Positions 8,001 to 18,000 of a stretch of DNA of 64,000 nt are shown in pieces. Both the position numbers and the translations under genes were made by a program. Source of the DNA: an uncultured Coriobacteriaceae bacterium. GTDB taxonomy: Bacteria; Actinomycetota; Coriobacteriia; Coriobacteriales; Atopobiaceae. Each line of letters begins with the position of its first letter. Position 1 is the stretch's first letter. A model generated the notes under the pieces. That model saw only the letters and a list, made by a program, of their open reading frames with translations, was not told the DNA's origin and did no database searches. Location of the stretch: NCBI GenBank assembly GCA_902786015.1, contig CADAAU010000006.1:1-64000 (forward strand), written 5' to 3'.

Positions 8001-9656
8001 ATGGCAAAACGACAGACACCGCTCAAGATCATCCCGCTCGGTGGCCTTGACGGTATCGGAAAGAACATGACGGTACTCGAATACGGCAACAATATGATTC
8101 TTGTCGACGCGGGCCTCATGTTTCCTGATGACGAACAACTTGGAATCGACCTTGTGCTTCCAGACTACACGTATGTTCTGGAAAACGAAGACAAGCTGCG
8201 CGGCATCATCATAACCCATGGCCATGAGGATCATACCGGTGCCTTGCCGTACCTCTTGCTTGACCTTCAGCCAAAGGTGCCCATCTTTTCGAGCAAGCTC
8301 ACGCTCGGCATCATAGAGGGTAAGCTTGCGGAGCATCGAATCCGCAAGCCGCTCTTTCATGAGGTGCGTGACGGCGACCATGTGACAATAGGGGCGTTCG
8401 AAGTCGACTTCTTTGCGATGACGCATTCAATTCCCGCTGCATTGGGCGTCTTTGTGCGTACTCCGGCAGGAAGTGTCATGCATACGGGTGACTTCAAGCT
8501 CGATCAGACGCCAATTGATGGCATCACCCCAAACTATCAGGCAATCAACTGGTTTGCAACTGAGGGAGTCGACCTCCTGATGTCCGACTCCACCAATGCG
8601 ACCTATCCGGGATTTACGCCAAGTGAGGCGGCGGTGGGGCCGGCGCTCAGGCACATCATAAAGAACGCGCCAGGAAGAGTCTTCGTCGCCTCGTTTGCCA
8701 GCCATATCCATCGGTTGCAGCAGGTATGTGATGCGAGTGTGGCGGTGGGACGCAAAGTCGTGGTAACGGGCCGTTCCATGGTCACAAACACGAAAGTCGC
8801 TCGCGAACTCGGATACCTTTCTATCTCGGAAGACGATATCATCGATGCGTACGAGGTCGACAACATTCCGGACGAAAAGATCGTGGTCCTTTGTACGGGA
8901 AGTCAGGGGGAACCGTTATCGGCCTTGTCGCGCATGGCCAACGGCGAGCATAAGTCCTTGTCCATCACGGAACGCGATACGGTGATCATCTCGGCCACGC
9001 CTGTTCCGGGTAACGAAAAAAGCGTGGCGGGCATTATCAATTCGCTTTCGAAAATTGGTTGCCACATATACGACAAGAGCCAGACACTCGTACACGTGTC
9101 GGGTCACGGAAGCCAAGAGGAGCTCAAGCTCATGCTGGCGATGGCGAAGCCCCGCTATTTTATGCCAGTTCATGGGGAGGCGGTCCACCTGCGCGCACAT
9201 GCCAGCCTTGCGCGCCAAATGGGAATTGCAAAGGACCATATATTTGTAATTGACAACGGCGACAGCCTAGAGATACGCAACCATGTGGCGCGCATTGGTC
9301 AGCCAGTCGACTCTGGCGTCGTTTATGTCGACGGCCTTTCCGTGACAGACGCGGATCCTGTTGTGCTCAGAGACCGGCAGAAGCTTTCGCAGGACGGCAT
9401 CGTCACCTGTGTCGTAAGCGTCTCTCATCGCTCGCGCAAGGCGCGAAACGTCGAAATCTACAGCCGTGGGGTTTCTTTTGCGAATGACGAGGAACTCAAT
9501 CAGGACGCACAGGATGTGGTCCGTGCTCGTGTGGATCGTAATCCTGATGCGGGTATCGAACAGCTTCGAAAGGCCGTGCGGAACGGTCTCTCTAACTTCC
9601 TATGGAGTCGGACGCATACCCGTCCCATGGTCATACCGGTGGTGATGGAGGTCTAA
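8001..9656 (+). CDS. rnj: Ribonuclease J
   Basis: 551 residues, typical for RNase J. A metallo-beta-lactamase/beta-CASP nuclease with 5'-3' exonuclease and endonuclease activity in mRNA decay and rRNA maturation. The start MAKRQTPLKIIPLGGLDGIG follows GAAAGGAA. The zinc-binding motif HGHEDHTGALPYLL lies near residue 70. Further conserved blocks are VMHTGDFKLDQ, MSDSTNA, the beta-CASP segment FASHIHRLQQV, and VHVSGHGSQEELK with MPVHGE. The C-terminal domain is present. The stop codon abuts the ftsK start, so the two are translationally coupled. Confidence 0.96.
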   Translation: MAKRQTPLKIIPLGGLDGIGKNMTVLEYGNNMILVDAGLMFPDDEQLGIDLVLPDYTYVLENEDKLRGIIITHGHEDHTGALPYLLLDLQPKVPIFSSKLTLGIIEGKLAEHRIRKPLFHEVRDGDHVTIGAFEVDFFAMTHSIPAALGVFVRTPAGSVMHTGDFKLDQTPIDGITPNYQAINWFATEGVDLLMSDSTNATYPGFTPSEAAVGPALRHIIKNAPGRVFVASFASHIHRLQQVCDASVAVGRKVVVTGRSMVTNTKVARELGYLSISEDDIIDAYEVDNIPDEKIVVLCTGSQGEPLSALSRMANGEHKSLSITERDTVIISATPVPGNEKSVAGIINSLSKIGCHIYDKSQTLVHVSGHGSQEELKLMLAMAKPRYFMPVHGEAVHLRAHASLARQMGIAKDHIFVIDNGDSLEIRNHVARIGQPVDSGVVYVDGLSVTDADPVVLRDRQKLSQDGIVTCVVSVSHRSRKARNVEIYSRGVSFANDEELNQDAQDVVRARVDRNPDAGIEQLRKAVRNGLSNFLWSRTHTRPMVIPVVMEV

Positions 9657-12311
9657 ATGCCCCAAAAACGTGGCTCAAACGCACCAAAAAAAGGCAACAC
9701 AAAAGCACGGAACGTTCAAAGCGAAGCACCCGCTATCCATCCTGGCTCGCTTCAGGCCGACATAATCGGTGTGGTGCTGGCGGTTTTGGCCGTTTCCCTG
9801 CTTGTGTCTCTGCTTGCGCCAAGCGGTGCCGTCGTCACAAGTGCGGTCTCGCATGGCTTGGCGGCTCTGTTTGGTGTCGGTGCCGTCTTGGCTCCCATGT
9901 CGCTCTTTCTCTTTTCGCTGACGTTCTTTGTGGATGGGGAGGAGCCCTTTGGCACGCGGGTGGCATTTGGCCTATTGCTCGTGACTGTCGCGATCCTATC
10001 TCTTATATCGCTCTACGTGCCAGAGGCCTCACAGAACCCCATGGTCGTTTTGCAGGAGAACGTAGTGCCGACTGCGGGTGGCTACATCGGCGGAGGGGTC
10101 GCATGGATGCTCTTATCACTGGTTGGCCGTCCGGTGGGCTGCGTCGTGCTAATAGGGCTCATAGTACTAGGAATCATAGTCTGCGGATTCTCTATGAGTT
10201 CGTTCGTGTCGAGGATTCGAACCGGGGCGGTAAGGCTTCGTGACTCGAGGCAAAAGGCACGAGAACAGGCTGAGCTTGATGCGCTGAACGACGGCTTCGG
10301 AGGAGACCAATCCCTGCCGTTCGACGACAGTGCCGAGACTGAGCCCGTTACGAGTTTTATTGGGACGCGCACAACCACCGTACTTACACGTAGACGAAAA
10401 GCACAATCAAAACCAAACGATCGAAATCGGCTGTTTGACGACGACGTGTTCGATGAGGCTCCGACGAGTAACCCGCCAACGCTCAAGCGGAGCAACAAGA
10501 AGGCGGTTCGCTCGGACGACCTTAACGATGGCTCACAGGGTTTCGTTGAGGCTCCCCTTGCGAATGCGCAGTCGTCAAGTGTCGCGATCCCCGATTTTTT
10601 GCGCAACGCGGCAAGTGGGGCAAACAGCGTCGGCACACGACCCGCCACCTCACGTCGTACCAAAAGAACGAGCAAAAGGCGAACCTCCGAGGCCAGTGTC
10701 AGCAATTCTGATGCCCCTTCAAAGAAGTCGGCAAGGGCAGGCGGGAAGCAAAAGGCCCAAAAAGCAGCTGCGCCTGCACGCCAGAACAAGAAGCCCTCGA
10801 GCACGCAGGTGTCTGGATCGCGACCAGGAGATGGTGCCGAAGGGTATGAGCTGCCGCCTTTCTCGATGTTGAGCTCGAACCCAAATTCTGCTGGTGCCGC
10901 AAGCAGCGTAGAGGAACTCAACGAGACGATGGACCGCCTGCAAGGAACGCTTCACGAGTTTGGCCTTACCAGTCGGGTCGTAGACTATATCTCTGGACCG
11001 ATCGTCACGACTTTTCGAGTCGAGATGGGTGAGGGCGAGCGTGTAAGCAGGATTCGCAATCTGGAAGACGACATCGCCCTGACGCTGGCCGCAGAAAAGG
11101 TTCGTATTTTTGCGCCAATTCCTGGTACGTCCTTCGTGGGCATCGAGATTCCCAACAAGACGCGGCAGAACGTGCACCTTGGTGACGTGTTGCCCACGGC
11201 TTCCGGAGGGCCGCTTGAGGTTGCCATCGGTCGAGATTCGAGTGGACGTCCTGTAGTTGCCGATATTGCAAAGATGCCGCATATGCTCGTAGCCGGAACG
11301 ACTGGTTCGGGCAAATCAGTGATGATCAACTCCATGATCATGAGTCTGCTGATGCGCACGACGCCCAAGCAGGTGCGTCTTATTATGATTGACCCCAAGC
11401 GCGTTGAGTTCAGCTGTTACAACGGGCTTCCTCATCTATATGTTCCCGTCGTTACGGAGCCTCGGCAGGCTGCGAGCGCACTTCAGTGGGCGGTGAGCGA
11501 GATGGAGCGTCGACTTCGCGTGTTCGAACGTGCGGGTGCACGCGAAATCAAGGTGTATAACGAGATGTGCGTTTCTGGCAAGCTGTCGCAGTTGGACAAT
11601 CCGCCCGAACCCATGCCGTATCTGGTGGTAATCATCGACGAGTTGTCTGACCTTATGATGGTGGCTGGCAAAGACGTAGAGGCGTCCATCGTCAGGATTG
11701 CCCAGCTCGCTCGAGCCGCCGGCATACACCTGGTTATCGCGACGCAACGCCCGTCGGCAAATGTAGTGACTGGTCTTATCAAGTCCAACATCGACAACAG
11801 GGTAGCACTCAAGGTGTCATCGGGCATTGACTCTCGAGTCATTCTGGACGAGACCGGCGCGGAGCGCCTTTTGGGCAATGGTGACATGCTGTTTAAATAC
11901 CGCGGCCTCAATATGCAACGAGTATTGGGTTGCTATACGTCAGACAACGAGATCAACGAAGTCGTTGACTTCATCCGTGAGCAAGCCGAGCCAGACTATC
12001 ACGAAGAGATTCTCACCGCCGTGGTGCCAAGCCAACCGGCGGGCGGCGGGCGCTCATCCGATCCCGACGCGGACGATCCGCTCATTTGGGAAGCTGCCCA
12101 AATTGTAGTGGAATCTCAGTTGGGTTCTACTTCTGGCCTTCAACGGCGTCTTAAAGTGGGATACTCTCGCGCGGGACGCATTATGGATATGCTCGAGGCC
12201 AAAGGAGTTGTGGGGCCACCAGAGGGGTCAAAACCACGAGAGGTGTTGCTCGACAAAGATGGGCTAGAGGAGCTTAGGATACAAGACGCTCGGTATCAGG
12301 AGGTGGTATAG
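9657..12311 (+). CDS. ftsK: FtsK/SpoIIIE-type DNA translocase
   Basis: 884 residues. A membrane-anchored hexameric motor that pumps chromosomal DNA through the closing septum and aids dimer resolution. Residues of about 35-185 contain four or five hydrophobic segments. A variable Ser/Lys-rich linker (about 190-420) follows. The motor has the beta domain (TTFRVEMGEGERVSRIRNLEDD), Walker A AGTTGSGKSV, Walker B YLVVIIDELSDLMM and the block ATQRPSANVVTGLIKSNI. The C-terminal winged-helix gamma domain (STSGLQRRLKVGYSRAGRIMDMLE) reads KOPS-type DNA sites in the family. It starts one base after the RNase J stop, with GGAGG overlapping the end of that gene. The RodZ-like gene follows after one base. 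Confidence 0.95.
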   Translation: MPQKRGSNAPKKGNTKARNVQSEAPAIHPGSLQADIIGVVLAVLAVSLLVSLLAPSGAVVTSAVSHGLAALFGVGAVLAPMSLFLFSLTFFVDGEEPFGTRVAFGLLLVTVAILSLISLYVPEASQNPMVVLQENVVPTAGGYIGGGVAWMLLSLVGRPVGCVVLIGLIVLGIIVCGFSMSSFVSRIRTGAVRLRDSRQKAREQAELDALNDGFGGDQSLPFDDSAETEPVTSFIGTRTTTVLTRRRKAQSKPNDRNRLFDDDVFDEAPTSNPPTLKRSNKKAVRSDDLNDGSQGFVEAPLANAQSSSVAIPDFLRNAASGANSVGTRPATSRRTKRTSKRRTSEASVSNSDAPSKKSARAGGKQKAQKAAAPARQNKKPSSTQVSGSRPGDGAEGYELPPFSMLSSNPNSAGAASSVEELNETMDRLQGTLHEFGLTSRVVDYISGPIVTTFRVEMGEGERVSRIRNLEDDIALTLAAEKVRIFAPIPGTSFVGIEIPNKTRQNVHLGDVLPTASGGPLEVAIGRDSSGRPVVADIAKMPHMLVAGTTGSGKSVMINSMIMSLLMRTTPKQVRLIMIDPKRVEFSCYNGLPHLYVPVVTEPRQAASALQWAVSEMERRLRVFERAGAREIKVYNEMCVSGKLSQLDNPPEPMPYLVVIIDELSDLMMVAGKDVEASIVRIAQLARAAGIHLVIATQRPSANVVTGLIKSNIDNRVALKVSSGIDSRVILDETGAERLLGNGDMLFKYRGLNMQRVLGCYTSDNEINEVVDFIREQAEPDYHEEILTAVVPSQPAGGGRSSDPDADDPLIWEAAQIVVESQLGSTSGLQRRLKVGYSRAGRIMDMLEAKGVVGPPEGSKPREVLLDKDGLEELRIQDARYQEVV

Positions 12312-12312
12312 C

Positions 12313-13917
12313 ATGGATTTGCCAGAGTTTAGCGAAATGCTCTCAACGCGCAGACGGCAGTTGGGGTATTCCATAGCTCAGGCCTCGCGCGTGCTTCGCC
12401 TCAAAGAGGACGTCCTCAGTGCCTTTGAAGAGGGCGACTTTGATGCCATGCCAAAGAGTGGTTACGCGCAAGGAATGCTCTCGTCGTACGCGCGGTATTT
12501 GGGGTTGGATGCCGGCCGGATCGTGGAGTTGTATGCCGAAGAGCTCGATGCATGGCGACGAAACCAGTCCCGCAACCCAAATGCTCGTCGCAAGCAGACC
12601 GAATACGGTCGTCGCTCGCCGAGTGTCGGACAGCCCTATGTGCCCGCACGAGGCCTCTTGCCGACTTCCGGAGGACCTGCGGGAGACATGGGCCCCTTTG
12701 CGACGACGCGTGTTCATGTACGTAGATCCGAGGCGGAGGACGAGTACGACGCAGACCAAGATCGCTATGGATATGATGAGGACGACAGGAGAGCCTCCTA
12801 TCAAACAAATAGGCCATACACGAACCGCCCTCCGGAACCACGCGCCCGTCGTCGCTCATCTGCTCGTACAAGAAACGACATACAAATGCGTGGTGTCAAC
12901 GGTAGGGAGTTCGAGGACGACCTGAGGCTCGGACGCAGCACCCATCCGTATGAAGCGGCGTCTACGAGCCGCGGCCGCCGTTCAATGAGGGAATCGTCGA
13001 ACTCAGAACGTCAGAGGGTCCGCAGGAACTCGAATGGACGTTCGCGGACATCAAGAACGGGATCGAACGGCAGGAACTCGCGCAATCGACGGAATTCTAC
13101 CGGATTGTTCCAGAGTCCCACCCAAGCGCTGGCGGTAGTCGTGGTGACTATTATCGTTATTTCTGTCGTGCTCGTCATGTCCATCAGCTCATGCATAAAT
13201 CAAAACTTCAATACGACGAGGTCCGTTCCCGTCAGCTCCGCGCAGTCTACCGAGAATGCCAGCTCAAAACAGAACTCGGATTCGAGCGCACGTACAGACA
13301 CCAATTCGACTGATTCCTCTTTGGGTACGGGAGGCGTATCTGAGTCAAGCCAAGGAGAAACAACGCAGTCGACGAAGGATGACAAGACGACAACCTCACG
13401 TGCTTCCAAGGCGAGCGTCTCGATTTCTGTCGCGGATGGAGCTGTAACGTGGCTCGAAATCGTCTGTGATGGCAAGAGCGAAATCGCCGAGACCCTTACC
13501 GGGCCATGGAACCATACCTACACGGTGGAGGAAAGCCTTACCGTACAGGTGGACAACACGTCAGCCGTGCAGGTTGTACAGGATGGTAAGCAGGTGCCGT
13601 TTGAGTCTGTGGACGGAGGTATAGGCACCATACGGATTCAGGGGTCCAAAAGCTCGAACGCAAAGAAATCTGATGCCGAAACGTCAACAAATGCCGACAA
13701 GAACGCAGAATCAGAGACGACCGAGAAGGTATCGGATTCGTCTACCACCTCTGTAAGCGAGAGAACCTCGACGTCCACATCATCAAGCGGTACCTCATCG
13801 GCCAAGATGGGCAACAACTCCGAGGATGAGTCTGGTTCGGAGTCTACCGGAAGCGGAAAGAGCACAGGCTCAAAGTCAAATAGCAGCGAGGAATACGGGA
13901 CCGATGACGAATACTAA
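12313..13917 (+). CDS. RodZ-like membrane protein with N-terminal helix-turn-helix
   Basis: 534 residues. Residues 4-65 form an HTH of the RodZ/HTH_25 type (FSEMLSTRRRQLGYSIAQAS, then SGYAQGMLSSYARYLGLD). A basic, Arg-rich low-complexity region follows. One transmembrane helix lies near 270-295 (ALAVVVVTIIVISVVLVMSI). An extracytoplasmic Ser/Thr-rich stretch, a beta-rich DUF4115-like domain (about 375-440, with WLEIVCDGKS) and a long Ser-rich tail complete it. RodZ links the cytoskeleton to wall synthesis in rods; in relatives lacking MreB its role is unclear. The tail is longer and more Ser-rich than usual. Its 3' end overlaps rimO by 14 bases. Confidence 0.82.
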   Translation: MDLPEFSEMLSTRRRQLGYSIAQASRVLRLKEDVLSAFEEGDFDAMPKSGYAQGMLSSYARYLGLDAGRIVELYAEELDAWRRNQSRNPNARRKQTEYGRRSPSVGQPYVPARGLLPTSGGPAGDMGPFATTRVHVRRSEAEDEYDADQDRYGYDEDDRRASYQTNRPYTNRPPEPRARRRSSARTRNDIQMRGVNGREFEDDLRLGRSTHPYEAASTSRGRRSMRESSNSERQRVRRNSNGRSRTSRTGSNGRNSRNRRNSTGLFQSPTQALAVVVVTIIVISVVLVMSISSCINQNFNTTRSVPVSSAQSTENASSKQNSDSSARTDTNSTDSSLGTGGVSESSQGETTQSTKDDKTTTSRASKASVSISVADGAVTWLEIVCDGKSEIAETLTGPWNHTYTVEESLTVQVDNTSAVQVVQDGKQVPFESVDGGIGTIRIQGSKSSNAKKSDAETSTNADKNAESETTEKVSDSSTTSVSERTSTSTSSSGTSSAKMGNNSEDESGSESTGSGKSTGSKSNSSEEYGTDDEY

Positions 13918-15274
13918 CGCAACACAAAGCTCATGTGACGAAGGTGCTCCAACTTGCATGCTCGTTACTGTCGGCTGCGCAAAGAATGAGGTCGACACCG
14001 ACAGAATGAGGGCACTTCTTATTGGGGCGGGCTATGACGAAGTCGAAGATCCGCAACAGGCAGACGCAATCATCGTGAACACGTGCTCCTTCTTGGGAAT
14101 CGCGACCCAAGAGTCGGTAGAGACCGTGCTTTCCCTCGCCGAGGTAGGTCGTGCAAACGGCCACGCAAAGATAATCATGTGTGGTTGCGTGCCCTCTCGC
14201 TATGGGGACGAAATCGTGGAAGAGATGCCCGAAGTCGACGCATTTGTCAATGCGGATGACGAGGACAAAATCGTCACGGTGGTCAGTTCGCTTCTACACC
14301 AGGACGCCGATGTCGTTCCGGGCGAAAACGTGGCCTGGCGCACGGTTGAGGGAGCGAGCGCGTACGTAAAGATCTCGGATGGATGCGATAGGTGGTGTAC
14401 ATTCTGCGCGATTCCGTCAATTAGGGGTGCATATTCCTCACGAGCGGCGGATGACATACTTCGCGAGGTGTGTCACCTCATGGAAGGTGGCGTACGCGAG
14501 ATAGTATTGGTCGGACAGGACACGGGGGTATGGGGAGAAGACCTCGAGCCTGCCCATGACTTGGCATGGCTCCTAGAAGAGGTAGCGCGTGTCGTAAGGC
14601 CATATCATGGATGGGTTCGCGTACTGTATCTTCAGCCCGAAGGCATGACCGAGCGGCTTGTACGCGTATTGCGAGATGTCGACGAGGTGCTTCCCTACAT
14701 CGACATACCCGTACAACACTGTTCCGCGCACATCCTTTCGTCTATGGGTCGCTCGGGCTCTCGCGAAGAGCTTTTGGAACTTTTCGCCCGGCTACGAAAG
14801 AGCATCCCCGGACTCGTGTTGCGCACCACCGGTCTTGTCGGCTTTCCAGGAGAGACCATAGACGAATTCGAAGAGTTGTGTGAGTTCATAGAGGAAGTCG
14901 GTTTTGATTACACTTCCGTGTTTGGGTATTCGGCCGAAGAGGGTACTGTCGCAGCAACGCTACCCGCACAGATTGATGATGCCGAGATCGTCGAAAGAAC
15001 CCAGCGGTTACAAGACGTTGCCGAGCGGCTTGGTTTTGCCGCAACCGCCCGTTATATTGGCAAGAATATTGACGTTCTCATTGATGGCGTGGAAGATAAC
15101 GGTACGGGAGTGGAACTGATTGGACACGCTTGGTTTCAAGCGCCCGACTCAGATGGGGCCGTGCATATAGAAGAAGGGGATGCCGCAGTTGGCGACATCG
15201 TTCGATGCACGGTCACCGATGCGTTTTGCTATGAGCTGGTTGGCGTGATAGATACACCAATCAAAGGAGAGTGA
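13904..15274 (+). CDS. rimO: Ribosomal protein S12 methylthiotransferase
   Basis: 456 residues from the ATG at 13904, which overlaps the preceding gene and has GAGGAA upstream. RimO is a radical-SAM enzyme that methylthiolates an Asp of ribosomal protein S12. The N-terminal UPF0004 domain has the RimO-style VGCAKNEVDTDRM plus NTCSF and MCGCVPSRYG for the auxiliary 4Fe-4S cluster. The radical-SAM triad is in GCDRWCTFCAIPSIRG (about residue 160). A C-terminal TRAM-like domain follows. The S12-type wording of these motifs separates it from the MiaB paralogue at 21291. Confidence 0.93.
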   Translation: MTNTNATQSSCDEGAPTCMLVTVGCAKNEVDTDRMRALLIGAGYDEVEDPQQADAIIVNTCSFLGIATQESVETVLSLAEVGRANGHAKIIMCGCVPSRYGDEIVEEMPEVDAFVNADDEDKIVTVVSSLLHQDADVVPGENVAWRTVEGASAYVKISDGCDRWCTFCAIPSIRGAYSSRAADDILREVCHLMEGGVREIVLVGQDTGVWGEDLEPAHDLAWLLEEVARVVRPYHGWVRVLYLQPEGMTERLVRVLRDVDEVLPYIDIPVQHCSAHILSSMGRSGSREELLELFARLRKSIPGLVLRTTGLVGFPGETIDEFEELCEFIEEVGFDYTSVFGYSAEEGTVAATLPAQIDDAEIVERTQRLQDVAERLGFAATARYIGKNIDVLIDGVEDNGTGVELIGHAWFQAPDSDGAVHIEEGDAAVGDIVRCTVTDAFCYELVGVIDTPIKGE

Positions 15275-15281
15275 GAAGCGT

Positions 15282-15884
15282 ATGCAAAAAGGCAGTAGCA
15301 TATGGACTCCTGCAAACATCGTCACCATGATTCGTGTGGCACTCGTCCCAATCTGGCTTCTAGCTGCTGAGCTCAGTGTTCCTCAGCAAGGGGCAGTATC
15401 CATAAGCGCATTGCTGGTCGCGCTCCTGTATTTGGTGATATCCCTCACCGACAAAGTGGATGGCTATCTTGCCCGCAGCAGAAATGAGGTTACCGCCTTC
15501 GGTAAGTTTCTTGATCCTATTGCCGATAAGCTTGCTGTTATTGTGGCTCTTTGCTATCTGCTTGAGGTCGGAGATGTGTCTGCTTGGGTGTTGCTCATTA
15601 TCGTCTCCCGCGAGTTTCTAGTGAGCGGGCTTCGCATGGTGGTGGCTACCGATGGCGTAGTTGTCGCCGCCTCCAATCTTGGCAAGGCAAAGACCCTGTT
15701 TACGATGACGGCAATTTGCGGAATGCTGTTTACCCGCGCATTACCCATGCCCATGTTTGGCATCATCCCCCTCGATGTCATCTCATTCTGGCTTCTTGTT
15801 GTATCGGTCGTGCTCACGGCTTGGTCTGGCATTGACTATGCGATCAAGTGTTGGCCGGCAGTGATGAGGAGCAATCGCGGATAG
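15282..15884 (+). CDS. pgsA: CDP-diacylglycerol-glycerol-3-phosphate 3-phosphatidyltransferase
   Basis: 200 residues, the usual PgsA size. It makes phosphatidylglycerophosphate from CDP-diacylglycerol and glycerol-3-phosphate, the committed step to phosphatidylglycerol. The CDP-alcohol signature is DKVDGYLARSRNEVTAFGKF followed by LDPIADK. The N-terminus WTPANIVTMIRVALVP is typical. About five membrane segments are visible. It sits seven bases after rimO in the usual rimO-pgsA order. A second CDP-alcohol transferase gene is at 55797; the wording of the N-terminus makes this the better PgsA. Confidence 0.92.
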   Translation: MQKGSSIWTPANIVTMIRVALVPIWLLAAELSVPQQGAVSISALLVALLYLVISLTDKVDGYLARSRNEVTAFGKFLDPIADKLAVIVALCYLLEVGDVSAWVLLIIVSREFLVSGLRMVVATDGVVVAASNLGKAKTLFTMTAICGMLFTRALPMPMFGIIPLDVISFWLLVVSVVLTAWSGIDYAIKCWPAVMRSNRG

Positions 15885-16080
15885 GGTTCTCGTTGACCCT
15901 TCTTGCAAGGGCTCAAATTGCCAAATAGATGGATGCAAAAGTATCTAGTTTCAATACTTTTGTTATATCTGCAGGTAAACGACTTGGATTGACGCTGTTT
16001 GCAAGAAACCCTGCTCAATTGCTGCGTGCTGGCGGGGAGTTTACTGCATGTTTGCTGTAGTACGCTGTGATAGCAAGCGC

Positions 16081-16109
16081 TTGCAACGTACATCTGTTCG
16101 TAGTATGAT
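16081..16109 (+). promoter_or_regulatory. recA promoter with LexA-type SOS box in the spacer
   Basis: TTGCAA (16081-16086), exactly 17 bases, then TATGAT (16104-16109). The spacer begins with CGTACATCTGTTCG (16087-16100), one mismatch from the Gram-positive LexA consensus CGAAC-N4-GTTCG. A repressor bound there would block RNA polymerase directly. Confidence 0.75.
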
Positions 16110-16135
16110 ACGGCAAACCGATTGAAAGGACTCCT

Positions 16136-17260
16136 ATGGCACGTGGCAAGACCGTAAAAAGAGAGATTCACCCTCGTACCTACGGCGAGGAGCGAGACAA
16201 GATGGTGGAGGCTACCACCACCGAGATCGAAAAGAAATTTGGCAAGGGTTCCATAATGAAGTTTGGCGATGGAGGGCCCGACTTGGAGGTCGAGGCAATC
16301 CCTACGGGCTCCATTGCCCTTGATGCGGCGCTAGGAATTGGCGGCGTGCCGCGGGGACGTATCATAGAGATATTTGGTCCTGAGTCTTCCGGAAAGACCA
16401 CGTTGTCGCTCGAGATTTTGGCAGAGGCACAGGCTTTGGGAGGTGTGGTCGCATTCATAGATGCGGAGCATGCGCTTGACCCAGGGTATGCGGCTCGCAT
16501 CGGCGTTGATATCGACGAGGTCCTCATCTCGCAACCCGACACCGGAGAGCAGGCCCTAGAAATTTGCGATATGCTCGTAAGGTCTGGAGCAATTGACGTC
16601 ATCGTTATCGACTCGGTTCCCGCTCTTGTGCCGCGTGCCGAAATCGAAGGAGAGATTGGCGACTCAACAGTCGGCCTGCAAGCACGACTCATGAGCCAAG
16701 CGTTGCGCAAGCTTGCTGGCTCGTTGTCCAAGTCAAAGACCACGTGCATTTTTATCAACCAGCTTCGAGAGAAGATTGGCGTCATGTTTGGCAACCCAGA
16801 GACGACACCTGGCGGGCGCGCACTAAAGTTCTATTCGACTGTGCGCATGGACATTCGGCGTGTCGACGGCATAAAGCGCGATGGAGAGGTCGTCGGTGCG
16901 CGTGCTCGCGTAAAGGTGGTCAAAAACAAGGTCGCCGCGCCCTTCAGGCAAGCAGAGTTCGACATCATGTACGGCACTGGCATCTCTAAGGAAGGCTCCA
17001 TTCTCGACATGGCCGTAGAGGCAGAGATTGTCGACAAATCAGGTTCTTGGTATACCTATGGCGAGCGAGAGAAGTTGGGGCAGGGGCGTGAGGCTGCCAA
17101 GGCATTCTTGGCAGAGCATCCTGAGCTACGTGACGAAATCGAGCACCGAGTCCGCGTCGCAGTGGGATTGGAACTTGGTGATGAGCGTGTTGGCGAGCCA
17201 GACTATCCTGACGATCAGGACTACGTCGAAACCTCCGACAACAATGCATTCCAACAGTGA
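16136..17260 (+). CDS. recA: Recombinase A
   Basis: 374 residues. RecA forms filaments on single-stranded DNA, drives strand exchange and activates LexA self-cleavage. Walker A is GPESSGKTT and the core reads [20 protein letters not shown]. Walker [13 protein letters not shown], loop L1 and L2 region ([40 protein letters not shown]) are intact. The N-terminus has about 20 residues more than E. coli RecA. The C-terminus is acidic. The ATG at 16136 has GAAAGGA upstream. recX follows. Confidence 0.98.
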   Translation: MARGKTVKREIHPRTYGEERDKMVEATTTEIEKKFGKGSIMKFGDGGPDLEVEAIPTGSIALDAALGIGGVPRGRIIEIFGPESSGKTTLSLEILAEAQALGGVVAFIDAEHALDPGYAARIGVDIDEVLISQPDTGEQALEICDMLVRSGAIDVIVIDSVPALVPRAEIEGEIGDSTVGLQARLMSQALRKLAGSLSKSKTTCIFINQLREKIGVMFGNPETTPGGRALKFYSTVRMDIRRVDGIKRDGEVVGARARVKVVKNKVAAPFRQAEFDIMYGTGISKEGSILDMAVEAEIVDKSGSWYTYGEREKLGQGREAAKAFLAEHPELRDEIEHRVRVAVGLELGDERVGEPDYPDDQDYVETSDNNAFQQ

Positions 17261-17290
17261 GCATCAACGCTGCATAGACTGGGAAGTCGT

Positions 17291-17318
17291 CATGCCCGCA
17301 CGTACGCGTGCGGGCATG
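17291..17318 (+). terminator. recA-recX intergenic hairpin
   Basis: CATGCCCGCACG (17291-17302), loop TACG, and its exact complement (17307-17318), starting 30 bases after the recA stop. There is no T tract. It resembles the stem-loop that limits recX expression in other bacteria. Two candidate recX start codons lie inside the stem. Confidence 0.6.
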
Positions 17319-17939
17319 AGTGGCAAGCGCCCCAAGGCGACGCTGGTCATTATGACTTCCGGAACTGACGAGGAAGACGAAGAGATCTCCGTGCCTGTTG
17401 TCGTCGGGAGAGCTCTTTGCAACCTCAAGCGTAAGGGCGAGTTGAAGTCTGTGACGCACAGTGAGTTACTGAGTGTGCTGAGCGAAACGCAGCGGTCCTG
17501 TGCCAAAGAGAAGGCGCTGGCGTACTTAGAGCGTAGGGACCTATCGAAGCGTGAACTTGAGCAACGATTGTCCAAAGACGGTTTTCCATCGTTTGCACGT
17601 GACTTTGCTGTAGAGTTCGCTATTCGATGCAAATACATCGACGACGAGCGGTACCTACAAAGGTTTGCTCAAACAAAGCAAGACGCTGGATGGGGCGAGA
17701 TACGGATCAAACGAGAGCTGAGGTCGCGTGGAATTGATGTTACAGAGTATGATGGTTGGCCAGAGGACTACATCGACGTCAATGGGGAAAGGGAACGAGC
17801 GTATACGATTGCCTTACGAAAGCATGTACTTGAGCCGAATGCATATGCAAAACTCGTTCGATTCTTGTTGGGACGTGGTTTTGCGTATGGTGTGGCAACA
17901 AGTGTGGCAAAAGAGGTGTTGGACTGCAGCGGGCTATAG
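17292..17939 (+). CDS. recX: Regulatory protein RecX
   Basis: About 215 residues if the ATG at 17292 is used (GGGAAG upstream). ATGs at 17316 and 17352 are in frame, so the start is uncertain. RecX binds RecA filaments and modulates recombination. The family helical repeats are clear: KALAYLERRDLSKRELEQRL, then FAIRCKYIDDERYLQRFAQ, then WGEIRIKRELRSRGID. A C-terminal repeat follows. It lies directly after recA, as in many bacteria. Start choice matters because the hairpin at 17291-17318 would sequester the two upstream ATGs. Confidence 0.88.
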   Translation: MPARTRAGMSGKRPKATLVIMTSGTDEEDEEISVPVVVGRALCNLKRKGELKSVTHSELLSVLSETQRSCAKEKALAYLERRDLSKRELEQRLSKDGFPSFARDFAVEFAIRCKYIDDERYLQRFAQTKQDAGWGEIRIKRELRSRGIDVTEYDGWPEDYIDVNGERERAYTIALRKHVLEPNAYAKLVRFLLGRGFAYGVATSVAKEVLDCSGL

Positions 17940-18000
17940 CCTCGTGTCGGACTACAACATGCATTTTTTCTGAGTTTACTTCGGAAAGACTGCAAACGAT

